From an uncultured Clostridia bacterium (lineage in GTDB: Bacteria; Bacillota; Clostridia; Christensenellales; Borkfalkiaceae): DNA of 64,000 nucleotides. The stretch spans positions 50,487 through 114,486 of the forward strand of contig CATZIC010000001.1 of assembly GCA_958419945.1 (NCBI GenBank), read 5' to 3'. Numbering within the stretch: position 1 is the first letter of the stretch; the number at the start of each line of letters is the position of its first letter. This document shows, in pieces, positions 7,955 to 17,628 of this stretch. The translations under genes and the position numbers were made by a program. Below the pieces are notes generated by a model that searched no databases, had not been told where the DNA came from, and saw nothing but the letters and a program-made list of their open reading frames with translations.

Positions 7955-10504
7955 ATGAACCGATTGATTTTGAAAACCTTTTTCCGTTCGGTAAAGAAGT
8001 CCTTCGGGCGGTATCTTTCTATTTTGATGATCGCGGCGCTTGGCGTGGGATTTTTTACGGGGCTTAAAAATGCAGAACCTTCCATGCAGAAAACCGCAAA
8101 CCTATACTTTTCAGAGCAAAACATGTACGACTTTCAGGCGGTAAGCACGCTTGGTTTAAGCGACGACGCCGTAAGATCCTTTTCAGACTACGGTATAACC
8201 GCCGAAGGGGTTTATAACACCGACATTGCATATGAAATTTCCGGTAGCGGTGGAGTTTTGACAGCCTTTTCCCTTCCCGAAATAAACGCTATTCCGAAAA
8301 TTTCGGAAGGCAGGCTTCCCGAAAAAGAAACCGAATGTCTTGCGGACGATCTTTTGTTTAGTAAAGATGATATCGGTAAGACTATAAAAATTACGGAAAG
8401 CACCGTAGTCCCCCTTAAATACACGGAATATACCATTGTGGGGCTTTGTCAGTCTCCGAGATATATAAGTTTCGAAAGAGGCTCTACCACCCTTAACGGC
8501 GGCAACCTTGACGGATTTATTTACATTGACAAGGCTTGTTTTACCTCGCCCGTTTATCACGAAGTTACCTTGCGCATAAATACCGACGCTGAAAATGAGA
8601 AAGGCGCGGACCTGTTTTCCGACGAATATAAAGACACCATGGAAGAGCTTAAACCGAAACTTGAAAGCTTGCTTGCCGAGGTTGCTATATCGGATTACGA
8701 AAATATAATTACGGAAGGAACCGCCAAATTAGACGACGCAAGAAAACAACTTGACGGCGGTTGGGCGCTTTATAACGGTATGATAGAAAGCGGAGTGTCG
8801 GCGGAAAGGCTTACCGCAGTTTACAACGCTTTGACGGACGGCGAGGCGCAGTATCTTGACGGGCAAAAGAAGCTATCGGAAATAAAAAAGCCGACGACCT
8901 ATCTTCTAGACTTACGCACTAACCGAAGCTTTTACAACTTTGAAAACGACACGGTGATAGTAAGCGGCATTGCAAACGCTTTTCCGATTTTCTTTTTACT
9001 TATCGCAGTGCTTGTATGCACCAACACGATGTCGAGAATGATACGTGAGGAAAGAACGCAGACAGGCACTTTAAAGGCGCTTGGACTAAGCAACGGGAAA
9101 ATAGTGGAAAAATACGTTTTATATGCGGTTTCCGCCTCCCTTTTCGGTTGCATTATAGGTTTTTTCTTCGGAACGGGCCTTATTCCGCTTGCCATATGGG
9201 CGGTTTACGGCGGAACCTATGAGATTGCTCCCCTTTCCTACTATTTTTCACCAATAATGTACGTAGCCTGTCTTGCGATCACTCTCCTTTTATCCCTCGG
9301 CGTTACGCTGTTTACTTTAAGAAATGAACTGAAAGAAAAGCCCGCAGAACTTATTCGACCAAAGGCACCGACGAGCGGGAAAAGAATATTTTTGGAAAAA
9401 ATCAAACCCCTTTGGAACAGGCTTTCCTTTTTGAACAAAGTTTCGGTAAGAAACGCTTTCAGATATAAAAGCAGGACCTTTATGATGATTATCGGCATTG
9501 CGGGATGCACGGCGCTGGTCGTTACGGGGTTTGGGATAAGCGACACGATATCGGGCGTTTTGGATAGTCAGTACGGCAACGTAATACGTTATGACGGCTA
9601 CGCAATTATAGAATCGGAGGAAGCGGAAGATTACAAGGCCGTTTTGGACGGTGCCGAATACCAAGTCTGTTTCAGAGATGAGCTTGCGGTAAAATCTTCC
9701 GACGGTGAAAAGCAAGCGACCGTGATTTCAGCGTCTGCCCAAAATATAGACAAATACTTCGGGCTTGTTTCGGATGGCAATATAATAGAACCGCCCAAAG
9801 ACGGATACGCAGTCGTTACCAAAAAGTTTGCCGAGGATTTAAAACTTAAAAACGGAAGCAAAATTTCAATCAATATTTCGGGAACGGATTATGAATTTAC
9901 GGTTAGCGGGATTTCGGATAGTTATATAGGACACTACGTTTTTTTGCCCGAAAACCTTCTTGACAATATAGAGGCAAACACGGTATTTTTTAACTCCGAA
10001 AACCTTTCGGAAACGGCGACAGGGCTTAGAGCCTTGGATAGCGTAGGTTACGTTTCCCTTGCAGGCGAGGAAAAAGCGAGCATAGAAACCTCGCTAAGCA
10101 GCCTTGGTTACATTGTGCTTTTGGTAATACTGTGTGCCGCGTTTTTGACCTTTACGGTTTTGTTTAACCTTACCAATATAAACATTATGGAAAGGATTAA
10201 GGAAATAGCAACCCTTAAAGTGTTGGGTTTCAGAACCAAAGAAACCTCTTCTTATATCCTTAGGGAAAACCTTATACTAACCGTTATAGGCGCACTTATG
10301 GGGCTTATTTTCGGGGTGTTTTTACACGCTTACATAATGAAACAGGTAAAAACCGATATGATCTACTTTACGGCTAAAATTTTCTTCCAAAGTTATATTT
10401 TCGCTTTTTTAATAGTACTCGCGTTTGCTATTATCGCCTGCCTTATTATGCAAATTAAACTTAAAAAGGTAAATATGGCGGAATCATTAAAAGCGGTGGA
10501 GTAG
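7955..10504 (+). CDS. FtsX/MacB-like ABC permease
   Basis: This 849-residue protein has one helix near residues 15-35, a large extracytoplasmic domain (about 40-330), a cluster of three helices (about 335-480), a fifth helix at FMMIIGIAGCTALVV (about 508), a second external domain, and three final helices (about 715-845). The two clusters carry the FtsX-type motifs EERTQTGTLKALGLS and ERIKEIATLKVLGFR. It would form the membrane part of the transporter with the preceding ATPase. Proteins of this size and plan occur in Firmicutes as efflux or cell-envelope transporters; the role here is not resolved. Confidence 0.92.
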   Translation: MNRLILKTFFRSVKKSFGRYLSILMIAALGVGFFTGLKNAEPSMQKTANLYFSEQNMYDFQAVSTLGLSDDAVRSFSDYGITAEGVYNTDIAYEISGSGGVLTAFSLPEINAIPKISEGRLPEKETECLADDLLFSKDDIGKTIKITESTVVPLKYTEYTIVGLCQSPRYISFERGSTTLNGGNLDGFIYIDKACFTSPVYHEVTLRINTDAENEKGADLFSDEYKDTMEELKPKLESLLAEVAISDYENIITEGTAKLDDARKQLDGGWALYNGMIESGVSAERLTAVYNALTDGEAQYLDGQKKLSEIKKPTTYLLDLRTNRSFYNFENDTVIVSGIANAFPIFFLLIAVLVCTNTMSRMIREERTQTGTLKALGLSNGKIVEKYVLYAVSASLFGCIIGFFFGTGLIPLAIWAVYGGTYEIAPLSYYFSPIMYVACLAITLLLSLGVTLFTLRNELKEKPAELIRPKAPTSGKRIFLEKIKPLWNRLSFLNKVSVRNAFRYKSRTFMMIIGIAGCTALVVTGFGISDTISGVLDSQYGNVIRYDGYAIIESEEAEDYKAVLDGAEYQVCFRDELAVKSSDGEKQATVISASAQNIDKYFGLVSDGNIIEPPKDGYAVVTKKFAEDLKLKNGSKISINISGTDYEFTVSGISDSYIGHYVFLPENLLDNIEANTVFFNSENLSETATGLRALDSVGYVSLAGEEKASIETSLSSLGYIVLLVILCAAFLTFTVLFNLTNINIMERIKEIATLKVLGFRTKETSSYILRENLILTVIGALMGLIFGVFLHAYIMKQVKTDMIYFTAKIFFQSYIFAFLIVLAFAIIACLIMQIKLKKVNMAESLKAVE

Positions 10505-10768
10505 CCTTAAGAAATAAATACGCTAACGCTAATGAAGAAATGAAGTCGCTAACGCTAATGAAGTACGCCTCACTAGCGCATTGTGGATTTAGATTATTAT
10601 AAAAATGACGATAACGGGCTTATAGCCCCACTTTTGACAATTATCCTGCTTGGGCTTCTGGATTGCCACGTCGCTTTGCGACTCGCAATGACGGAGTGGC
10701 TTGACACTCTCCAAACTCAAAAAAAAGTGCAGTCCCTCAAAAGGACTGCACTTTTTTGATATAACGAC
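10505..10768. repeat. Intergenic composite repeat region with bidirectional terminator
   Basis: Two direct copies of CGCTAACGCTAATGAAG (10521-10537, 10547-10563) are followed by the TTATAG palindrome (10607-10635) and then the CATTGCGAG-family repeat (10659-10694). The stretch lies between two convergent genes. Confidence 0.75.
10721..10757. terminator. Bidirectional terminator between ABC permease and malG
   Basis: A 15-bp perfect stem AAAAAAGTGCAGTCC with its complement serves both the plus-strand permease and the minus-strand malG. Confidence 0.85.
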
Positions 10769-11611
10769 TTACGCTTTTACGGCGCCTGCGGACAAGCCGC
10801 TAATTAAGAACTTTGAAAGTGCAAAGTAGAAAATTACGATTGGCACGGCTATAAACACCGAGCCTGCCGCAAAACGGGCGAATTCCGTATTATCAAGGGA
10901 CATAAGTCCTACCGCCACGGTGTAAAGTTCTTTGTTTTTCAAAAGAAGCTTTGGAAGGATAAAGTCCGACCACGGCCATACGAAGGAGGAAAGCAAGGTG
11001 TACACTATCATGGGGGCTGCAAGCGGAAGGGTAATTTGAACGAAGATTCTGAAACTCGACGCTCCGTCAATGCGGGCAGCCTCGTCAATAGAGGTGGAAA
11101 TGGTGTCAAAAAAGCCTTTCTGCGTAAGATACCCCATAGGCGCACCCGCCGAATAAATAAGGATAAGCCCCCACTGACGGTTTACAAGATTGAATTGCGT
11201 GCAAAGTAGGTACACCGCAGTCATCGTCATAAAGGACGGAAACATACCGAGAAGAAGGGTGGTTTTCATCATTGCCTTTCTCGACTTAAAGCGGAAACGG
11301 GACATACAGTAAGCGGTCAGAATGGTTAAGAAAGTGCCGATAAGAGAACTCATTACGGATATGTAAAGGGTGTTTAAAAACCACCTTGGATAGTTGTACA
11401 TATCGGTGTCCGAAAACAGTTTTATAAAGGTATCGAAACTGTATTCGGTCGGGAAAAATCCTTTAAACGAATATAGCGAACCTGATTTCGAAAAGGACGC
11501 CAAAACAAGCCAAAGTACCGGAAACAGGAAAATAAACGCCACGATTATTAAAACGATATAAGTAATTGCGACGGTGAACAATTTTTTTGGACTTACAACA
11601 ACCTTTTTCAT
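10769..11611 (-). CDS. malG: Maltodextrin ABC importer permease, MalG type
   Basis: A 280-residue inner-membrane subunit with six helices and the EAA loop EAARIDGASSFRIFVQITLP (about residues 188-207) that docks the ATPase. It overlaps the end of the MalF gene by four bases (ATGA), so translation is coupled. Together with MalF and the MalE frame upstream it forms a carbohydrate-uptake (CUT1) importer. Maltodextrin as substrate is inferred from MalFG-like sequence and the neighbouring GH13 gene. No ATPase subunit lies in the window. Confidence 0.92.
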   Translation of the reverse strand: MKKVVVSPKKLFTVAITYIVLIIVAFIFLFPVLWLVLASFSKSGSLYSFKGFFPTEYSFDTFIKLFSDTDMYNYPRWFLNTLYISVMSSLIGTFLTILTAYCMSRFRFKSRKAMMKTTLLLGMFPSFMTMTAVYLLCTQFNLVNRQWGLILIYSAGAPMGYLTQKGFFDTISTSIDEAARIDGASSFRIFVQITLPLAAPMIVYTLLSSFVWPWSDFILPKLLLKNKELYTVAVGLMSLDNTEFARFAAGSVFIAVPIVIFYFALSKFLISGLSAGAVKA

Positions 11612-13029
11612 TGATAGGTATCCTCCTGTTTATAAGACGGTGAAAGAATGTAAACGGTTAGAGATATTATGGAAGTTATAATGAAAATTACTATACTTAT
11701 TGCCGCGCCTATCGAATAGTAGTTGTTGTCTATCGACATATTGTACAGCCAATTTATCAAAAGGTCGGTATCGCTTGCAAGGAAATATCCGTCTAAATAA
11801 AGTCCGCCACGCAGGAAATAGAATATTCCGAAGTTATTGAAATTGCTTATAAACTGCGTGATAAGTACCGGAGTCGTTGCAAACAAAACGTACGGAAGAG
11901 TTATTTTGATAAATTGTTTCCACGGGCTAGCGCCGTCCACCCTTGCCGCCTCGTATAAATCGTTACTTAGGTTAGACAAAATGCCCGTTGCGAGCAGCAT
12001 TCCGCTCGGAATACACAGCCAGGCGTTTACCAAAAGCCCGATAAGTCTTGCCGACCATTTTGCGTCGATATCCAAAAAGCCTACCGCCGGCTTGCCACCC
12101 TGGGTTATGTAGTAGTTTATGGGGCCGCCGTAAGAAAACATAAACTTGAAGCCTATAAGGGTGATAAAACCCGGCACGGCGTATGCAAGTATCGGAAACA
12201 GCCTCCAAAATGTTTTGCCTTTTACGCACTTTCCGTTTAACAAAAGTGCAAGCCCAAGCCCCGCAAAATAATTTATGAAGGTTGAAAGCACCGCCCAGAT
12301 AACGTTCCAACCGAAAATTTTGAAAAATGTCGGCGCAAAGTCGGAAAGGGAAAGTATTTTTACGAAATTGTCAAGCCCCACCCAACTAACGAGCTTTGGC
12401 GGTACTATCGTGCCGCCGTAGTCGGTAAAGGCTATAAGTATCATAAAGATGATCGGAAGTATGCAAAATACGCATACCCCTATTACGGGAAGAGCTAGTG
12501 CGGTTTTATAAAAGTTTTTATCGAGCAGCGAGCCTACTTGTTTTTTGAAAGATGCGGGTTTTAGTCCGTTTTCTATTGCGCACTGCGTTCTGTAAACGTC
12601 CTTGACGTTACCGATATATAAAACGATGTAGAACACAAGCGCAATAACCGAAAGTATGCCGACAAGCATCATTATTACGGAATTGTCGCCCTCTATGCCG
12701 TACCAGGCGTTTCCTTCGACGGTGCCGAGGGTAACAAGCCCCACGATACCGTTTGCGCCCATAAAGGCAAAAAACAGAATAAATGCAATTTCCGTCAAAA
12801 GGTATAAAATACCTTTCGCCCACTGCTTGTAAATAAGTTGCCCAAGCCCCATCAAAAAGCAGGAAGCCATTACTTTGCCGTTGCCACGGGTTAAAATTTC
12901 CTTTGCACCCGAAAACCTTTTTTTTGTTCTTGCGGGAAGAAGAACAAACCAATTTTTTATCGATTTACCCATGCGTGGAAAAAAATTTTTAAAAGAGCCT
13001 TTTTGCTTACGATTTTTATCCTTAACCAT
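11608..13029 (-). CDS. malF: Maltodextrin ABC importer permease, MalF type with N-terminal extension
   Basis: About 473 residues from the ATG at 13029, chosen because GGGGGAG lies just upstream; an open frame extends to 13062 without a better site. The first 50 residues are basic, then a pair of helices precedes the usual MalF core. The EAA loop is EAARVDGASPWKQFIKITLP. The long N-terminus with extra helices is common in Clostridia MalF proteins. It lies ten bases downstream of the malE frame and overlaps malG by four bases. Confidence 0.92.
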   Translation of the reverse strand: MVKDKNRKQKGSFKNFFPRMGKSIKNWFVLLPARTKKRFSGAKEILTRGNGKVMASCFLMGLGQLIYKQWAKGILYLLTEIAFILFFAFMGANGIVGLVTLGTVEGNAWYGIEGDNSVIMMLVGILSVIALVFYIVLYIGNVKDVYRTQCAIENGLKPASFKKQVGSLLDKNFYKTALALPVIGVCVFCILPIIFMILIAFTDYGGTIVPPKLVSWVGLDNFVKILSLSDFAPTFFKIFGWNVIWAVLSTFINYFAGLGLALLLNGKCVKGKTFWRLFPILAYAVPGFITLIGFKFMFSYGGPINYYITQGGKPAVGFLDIDAKWSARLIGLLVNAWLCIPSGMLLATGILSNLSNDLYEAARVDGASPWKQFIKITLPYVLFATTPVLITQFISNFNNFGIFYFLRGGLYLDGYFLASDTDLLINWLYNMSIDNNYYSIGAAISIVIFIITSIISLTVYILSPSYKQEDTYQ

Positions 13030-13039
13030 ATTCTCCCCC

Positions 13040-14478
13040 TTATGCCAAAGTGAATATCGCACTGTAAATCTGCCGATCTACTTCGATAAGTTTTTGCTTT
13101 ATCTTTTCCGGCGTATCGTACTTATAGCCATCCTCTCTGAACGGGTCTTTTGCCAAATCCTGAAACAGCGTCTGAAGGGGCGTCCAAATCTGCGCCACTT
13201 CACTTATGGAAGGCATTACCACGATATTGCCCTCGGCAAGATTTTCGTTTATGATTTCAGAAAGACCGCCAACCTCTTCGGCAACGTCCTCTCGCGCGGG
13301 AACTATGCCCAAAAGCCCGTTTCTGCGGCTTATCATTTGGTAACTTGTGGCAAAGTTTACGAAAGCAAGTGCGGCGTTCGGATATTTCGTGTACGAACTT
13401 ATAGCGTATCCCTGGATACCGCCCATCATTCTGCTTTCCAAAAATCCGCCGCTTTCGTCCTCCAAATTACCGCTTTTGGGCAGTAGCGGTATGTCCGCAG
13501 TTATTAAATTTTCCGCAATATAGTCTTCGGAAAACCCTTGCGCTTTCATTTCGTCGACGAACATCGTATATACGTCAGGCGTGGTTATAGTGGCAAAATA
13601 CTCACCTTTTGCAGCGCCGAATAAGCGGTTACGGTTACCGAGTCGTCTATACATCTTTCGTCCATAACGGAAGCAAGTTGGCGCAAAACCATGCCCCCTT
13701 GCTCGGCATTTCCTTTGCTGTGGCCTATATCGGAAGGGTCGGTGTTATCGCTTCCGAAAGTATAGCCGCCGTAGCTATAAAGATAGCCGACCGAAAAATA
13801 GGGTTCCATAAAGGAGCGCATATATCCGTAGGCTTTTGTGGTGCCGTCCGCTGCGTAATAATTGCCCTCTTTAAGCATTTTGGAATACCGATATAAATCC
13901 GTCCAATACTGTACTATATCGCAAACACCGTCCTTGTCGTCATCCCACTCGGTTTCCCAATTTTCGGGAAGCCTGTCTTTACGGTAATATAGGAGCGGGC
14001 CTTGTACGTTTACGGGAACGCCGAAGGAGAATTTTTCTCCGCCAATAGTGCGAGTATAGGCTTGCCAGGACTTTTCGCCTATAACTTCATAGCAATCCAA
14101 GTCCTCCACGGGAAGTGGCATAATATGCTTATTGTCAACGTATTTCATTAAAGCGTCGTTCGCCTGATAAAGTACGTCGGGACCGTAGCCGAAAGGGCCG
14201 TCGTTAGCGAGGTCCGTGTACTGGTCCATATTTGCGTCCACCGCCGTTATGCCGTATTCCGAATACTTTTGGTTAAAAGCGGAAATAAGTTCGGCAAGAT
14301 ATCCCTGCTTTATAGCCGTATCGTTTTCGAGAATACGAAGCGTACAGCCATTTTCGAGTTCGCCCGTAAATTTATCGGAGCCCTCTGCTTCGGTCATAGC
14401 GCCCGTAAGCCCGACGGTTACTATAAGCGTAAGTATAAGAGCAAGATGAACGGCTATTGCCGCAATAATTTTTTTCAT
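13040..14478 (-). pseudogene. malE: Maltodextrin-binding protein (MalE type), frameshifted
   Basis: Two overlapping minus-strand frames encode successive parts of one solute-binding protein. Codons from ATG 14478 run to ...DDSVTVTAYSALQ, and the continuation (GAAKGEYFATITTPDVYTMF to the stop at 13040) lies in the -1 frame, joined near 13590-13650. Together they give a full-length MalE of about 475 residues. A weak slippery CAAAAGG lies in the overlap, but it is not a standard heptamer. A sequencing indel or a recent mutation is most likely, since the downstream malF and malG are intact. The N-terminal hydrophobic segment (residues 3-27) carries no cysteine, so unlike the second MalE copy it lacks a lipobox. 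A Shine-Dalgarno AAGGGGG precedes the start. Confidence 0.8.
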
Positions 14479-14804
14479 TCGGTACCCCCTTTTTCGTTTT
14501 TTTGTTTTGCGTAGGCGAAACTGTCGTTATCACTGATTTTTTTAAAGACTGCTAACCTAAACGAAAAAGGTAACTTAAATCTTTAAAAATGCGAAGCAAT
14601 TTTAACGGATAAAACGCAAAGAGAAAGGCGGAAAATCGACCGCAATCGTACTCGCCGTACTATAAGGGAGAGTTTGCGACTTTATCAAAGCGTTTTGCCG
14701 TTAAAATAGTCAGTGGTGGCAACAGTTTCGCCTATCCGTCTTCACCCCGCATATAGGGGTGAAAACGGGCGGAAATTTAATCCGCAAAATAGGAGAAAAA
14801 TTGT
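14479..14804. repeat. Intergenic region with inverted-repeat element (copy A)
   Basis: An element at 14599-14707 is bounded by ATTTTAACGG and CCGTTAAAAT, with an inner AAAACGC/GCGTTTT pair. A relative lies at 46472-46577, sharing a stretch such as AAAGAGAAAGGC and ATCGACCG. A separate hairpin TTCACCCC/GGGGTGAA lies near 14742-14764. Confidence 0.6.
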
Positions 14805-16469
14805 TTATAGCTCTTCCACGACAAAGCCGGTTTTTAAGACTTCGCCATAAAGATTGTGCTGTAGAAGAAGTTTTCCTTCCGCCTTATAAGCTTTTTCACG
14901 ATTTGTAGCGTTTACGGTAAGTCTTATCGTGTCGTTACTTCTGCGCTCCATAATAAACAATTCGTTTTTATATGAAAAGGAAACCGAGCTGTTCCCTTTT
15001 TTGCGTAAATCGGCAAGATTTTTAAGTATTTCGTTAAGTGCGCCTTTTTTATCCCACTCCATGGTTCTTCGGCAGTCGGGGTCGTATCCGCCCTCCAGTG
15101 GGATTTCCGTGCCGTAAAAAATGCAGGGTGCGCCGGGGTGAAGATATATAATTGCCAATCCGCAGATAAGCTTATCTATATTTTTGCCGCAAAGAGTGTA
15201 AAAGCGGTGGGTATCGTGGCTGTCTAAAAGATTAAGCATTTGCGAATTTACTATATCGGTATTGCGCATATATAGTTCGCTTAGTTTTTCGGAAAATGTT
15301 TTAGCAGTAAATATTCCGTTCACCAAATAGTCGAGTATGGCTTTTGTCAGGGCGTAATTCATAATGCCGTCAAACTGTCCGCCGTTTAAAAACGGATAGG
15401 AATCATGCCAATTTTCGCCAAGTATCAAACATTCGGGGTTTTCCGCCTTTATACTTTCCCTGAAGTGCCGCCAAAAGTCGTGTGATACCTCGTCCGCAAC
15501 GTCAAGACGCCAACCGTCTATTTTGAATTCCCTAATCCAATATAGGCCTACGCTTATGAGATATTCCCGTACTTTTTTGTTAGACGTGTTCCACTTTGGC
15601 ATATAGTCGCATACGCCGAAGTGCTCGAAATTACCCCTTTCCACACGATTGCCACGGATTATAAACCAATCAAAATACGGCGATTTATCCCCGTTTTTGA
15701 TAACGTCTTGAAACTGAGGGGTGTTCTCGCTGCAATGGTTGAAAACGGCGTCCAAAACCACGCGGATTCCGAAGGAGTGGGCCTTTTCAACGAACTCTTT
15801 AAAGGCCGATTTTCCGCCGAATTGCTCATCCACGTCAAAATAATCGTAAACGTCGTATTTATGGTTTGAAACCGACTTAAAAATAGGGGTAAGATATACG
15901 GCGTTTATGCCCAAGTCTTTTAAATATTCAAGCTTTTGTGTTATTCCGTATATGTCGCCGCCCGCAAAACTTTTGGGATCGGGCACACCGCCCCATTTCA
16001 TGTTTACATAGTTTGCCGTTTCCACGCTTCCCCTTAAAAATCTGTCCACGAAAATCTCGTAAAAGACGCTGTTTTTCATCCACTCCACCGGTTTTTGAAG
16101 ATCCACGGCGTTTACGTACGGCAACTGAAAGGAATTATAGTAAGCAAGCGAATAGTCGTAAGTTTTTGTAAGACCGTCCGCCGAATAATAATATATATTT
16201 CCGTTAAAGGCAAGTTCGAATACGTAAACCAATCTGACGTCGGAAAGAGATAATTTTACGGTATACCAATTATAACATGCGTCCGTGTAATTTTTTCTGA
16301 GTTCCGCCCTGTTTTGTTTAAGATAATAATCGTATTTACTGCCGTAAACCACCGCCACGCTATCGAATAAATCGTCCTTATCCGTGCGAAGCCTGAGTTC
16401 TACTGTTTTTTCGTCAAGAGCGTAACAGAATTGACTGTCCTGAATATGTAAAATAGCCTTATAATTCAC
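14805..16469 (-). CDS. GH13 neopullulanase/cyclomaltodextrinase-like amylase, cytoplasmic
   Basis: A 554-residue GH13 enzyme without a signal peptide. Residues 1-115 look like a CBM34-type N-terminal domain, followed by the catalytic barrel with DAVFNHC (240-246), nucleophile D323 in GWRLDVADEV, acid/base E352 in GENW, and D419 in SHDT. The MPKW segment (290-293) and domain order match neopullulanase, cyclomaltodextrinase and maltogenic amylase (GH13_20), which cut imported maltodextrins and pullulan or cyclodextrin in the cytoplasm. The start is GTG at 16469, with AAAGGAGG five bases upstream. It is divergent from the LacI regulator, the likely controller. Confidence 0.92.
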   Translation of the reverse strand: MNYKAILHIQDSQFCYALDEKTVELRLRTDKDDLFDSVAVVYGSKYDYYLKQNRAELRKNYTDACYNWYTVKLSLSDVRLVYVFELAFNGNIYYYSADGLTKTYDYSLAYYNSFQLPYVNAVDLQKPVEWMKNSVFYEIFVDRFLRGSVETANYVNMKWGGVPDPKSFAGGDIYGITQKLEYLKDLGINAVYLTPIFKSVSNHKYDVYDYFDVDEQFGGKSAFKEFVEKAHSFGIRVVLDAVFNHCSENTPQFQDVIKNGDKSPYFDWFIIRGNRVERGNFEHFGVCDYMPKWNTSNKKVREYLISVGLYWIREFKIDGWRLDVADEVSHDFWRHFRESIKAENPECLILGENWHDSYPFLNGGQFDGIMNYALTKAILDYLVNGIFTAKTFSEKLSELYMRNTDIVNSQMLNLLDSHDTHRFYTLCGKNIDKLICGLAIIYLHPGAPCIFYGTEIPLEGGYDPDCRRTMEWDKKGALNEILKNLADLRKKGNSSVSFSYKNELFIMERRSNDTIRLTVNATNREKAYKAEGKLLLQHNLYGEVLKTGFVVEEL

Positions 16470-16486
16470 TCTTGCCTCCTTTTGTG

Positions 16487-16522
16487 TTGACTTTGATACA
16501 TTTATTTGTTATATTTTATTTA
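16487..16522 (+). promoter_or_regulatory. Consensus promoter of lacI-type gene with start on the ATG
   Basis: TTGACT (16487-16492), a 17-bp spacer and TATATT (16510-16515). The expected start is 16522, the A of the ATG. There is no Shine-Dalgarno, so the mRNA is predicted to be leaderless. Confidence 0.7.
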
Positions 16523-17349
16523 TGAATAGCGATAACCCTAAAAACAACTCCAAAAAAGCGACTAACCGCGACGTTGCAAAACTTGCGGGGGTTTCGGTTG
16601 CAACCGTTTCATACGTTATAAACGGCAGAGAGGACCAACGTATTTCCGAGGCGACCAAAAAGAAAGTGTATCAAGCAATGAACTTTCTTAACTATTCGCC
16701 CAATCTCTACGCCGTAGGTCTTAACACTCCGCAGCCGCAGACCATAGTCGTCAGGTCTTCGATAAACGCCACCTATCTTACGGAAATGGAAATTCTCCAT
16801 TTTATGCGGGATTTCAATACGCTGTGCGAAAAACAGCATATACAACTTACCTACTCTTTGGATAAACGCGCCGCAAAAATAGCGGCGACCGCCTGTATTT
16901 GCTTCGATTTGCCGAATGACGAATTTCATAGTTTTGCGGAAGAAAACTTTATCCCCGTTATCGCTATCGAAAGTTTGGTTGGCGACCCGGTATTTTATCA
17001 GATAACGACTGACTTCGAACGGGTTTTCAAGGCAGCCGAAGATTATTTTAAAGAGGATTTTACCTTAGTTTACATAGAACCTAATAACAAAGAAACCAAA
17101 GAAAAAATACTTTCGGTGTTTAAAGAGGTTATCTTTTTGTCGTCGCTTACGGATATCGGCAAGATAGCGCCGAAAAATATTGCGCTTTGTCAACCTGCAC
17201 TGTTTCCGCTGTTTGAAAATTCAGAAAACTTTAAGGTGTTTAAGTACGCGTTGGATCCTTCCATGCTTTCTGAAACCGTTATGGATTGCATAGAGAAGGC
17301 ATTAAACCGTCTGAATACACCCGATCAAGACCATTTTATCAAAATTTAG
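16522..17349 (+). CDS. LacI-family transcriptional regulator, short effector domain
   Basis: A 275-residue protein with an N-terminal LacI helix-turn-helix (residues 16-62: NRDVAKLAGVSVATVSYVIN then RISEATKKKV and NYSPN) and a shortened periplasmic-binding-like effector domain; LacI regulators usually reach about 330-340 residues. The second half ends at ALDPSMLSETVMDCIEKAL and lacks the usual closing subdomain strands, so ligand binding may be altered. Its position next to a divergent amylase and the first maltodextrin importer makes it the likely repressor of this locus. The start falls on the predicted transcription start. A terminator follows at 17365-17400. Confidence 0.88.
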   Translation: MNSDNPKNNSKKATNRDVAKLAGVSVATVSYVINGREDQRISEATKKKVYQAMNFLNYSPNLYAVGLNTPQPQTIVVRSSINATYLTEMEILHFMRDFNTLCEKQHIQLTYSLDKRAAKIAATACICFDLPNDEFHSFAEENFIPVIAIESLVGDPVFYQITTDFERVFKAAEDYFKEDFTLVYIEPNNKETKEKILSVFKEVIFLSSLTDIGKIAPKNIALCQPALFPLFENSENFKVFKYALDPSMLSETVMDCIEKALNRLNTPDQDHFIKI

Positions 17350-17364
17350 TTAAAATTTAGTCAA

Positions 17365-17400
17365 ATCACCGCCGCTCGATTGAACGGCGGTGATTTTTTT
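17365..17400 (+). terminator. Terminator after lacI-type gene
   Basis: A ten-base-pair stem ATCACCGCCG/CGGCGGTGAT is followed by a T run. Confidence 0.85.
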
Positions 17401-17628
17401 GAAGTCAAGTGAAGAGTGAATAGAGAAAAGTGGCAATAACAGGCTTATAGCCCCACTTTCGAGAGCTTTTCCCACTTGGACTTCTGGATTGCCACGTCGC
17501 TAAAGCGACTCGCAATGACGGAAGAAATAGACTGCCTTGCGATGACGATACAGAAGGTTTTTGTACAACCTTAATGACGGATCGCGAAGGGATAAATCCA
17601 CTCTCAACTATCCAAACTCCGCACTATA
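17401..17628. repeat. Composite intergenic repeat
   Basis: A TTATAG palindrome at 17425-17460, flanked by AAAGTGG/CCCACTTT, is followed 25 bases later by the CATTGCGAG-family repeat (17485-17521). It lies between convergent genes. Confidence 0.75.

Noticed and set aside
10659..10694. CATTGCGAG repeat as an insertion sequence end
   Set aside because: No transposase frame or target duplication is seen near any copy in the window.
13590..13654. Programmed -1 frameshift in malE
   Set aside because: CAAAAGG is not a standard X-XXY-YYZ heptamer and no downstream stimulator is clear; MalE proteins are not known to use one.
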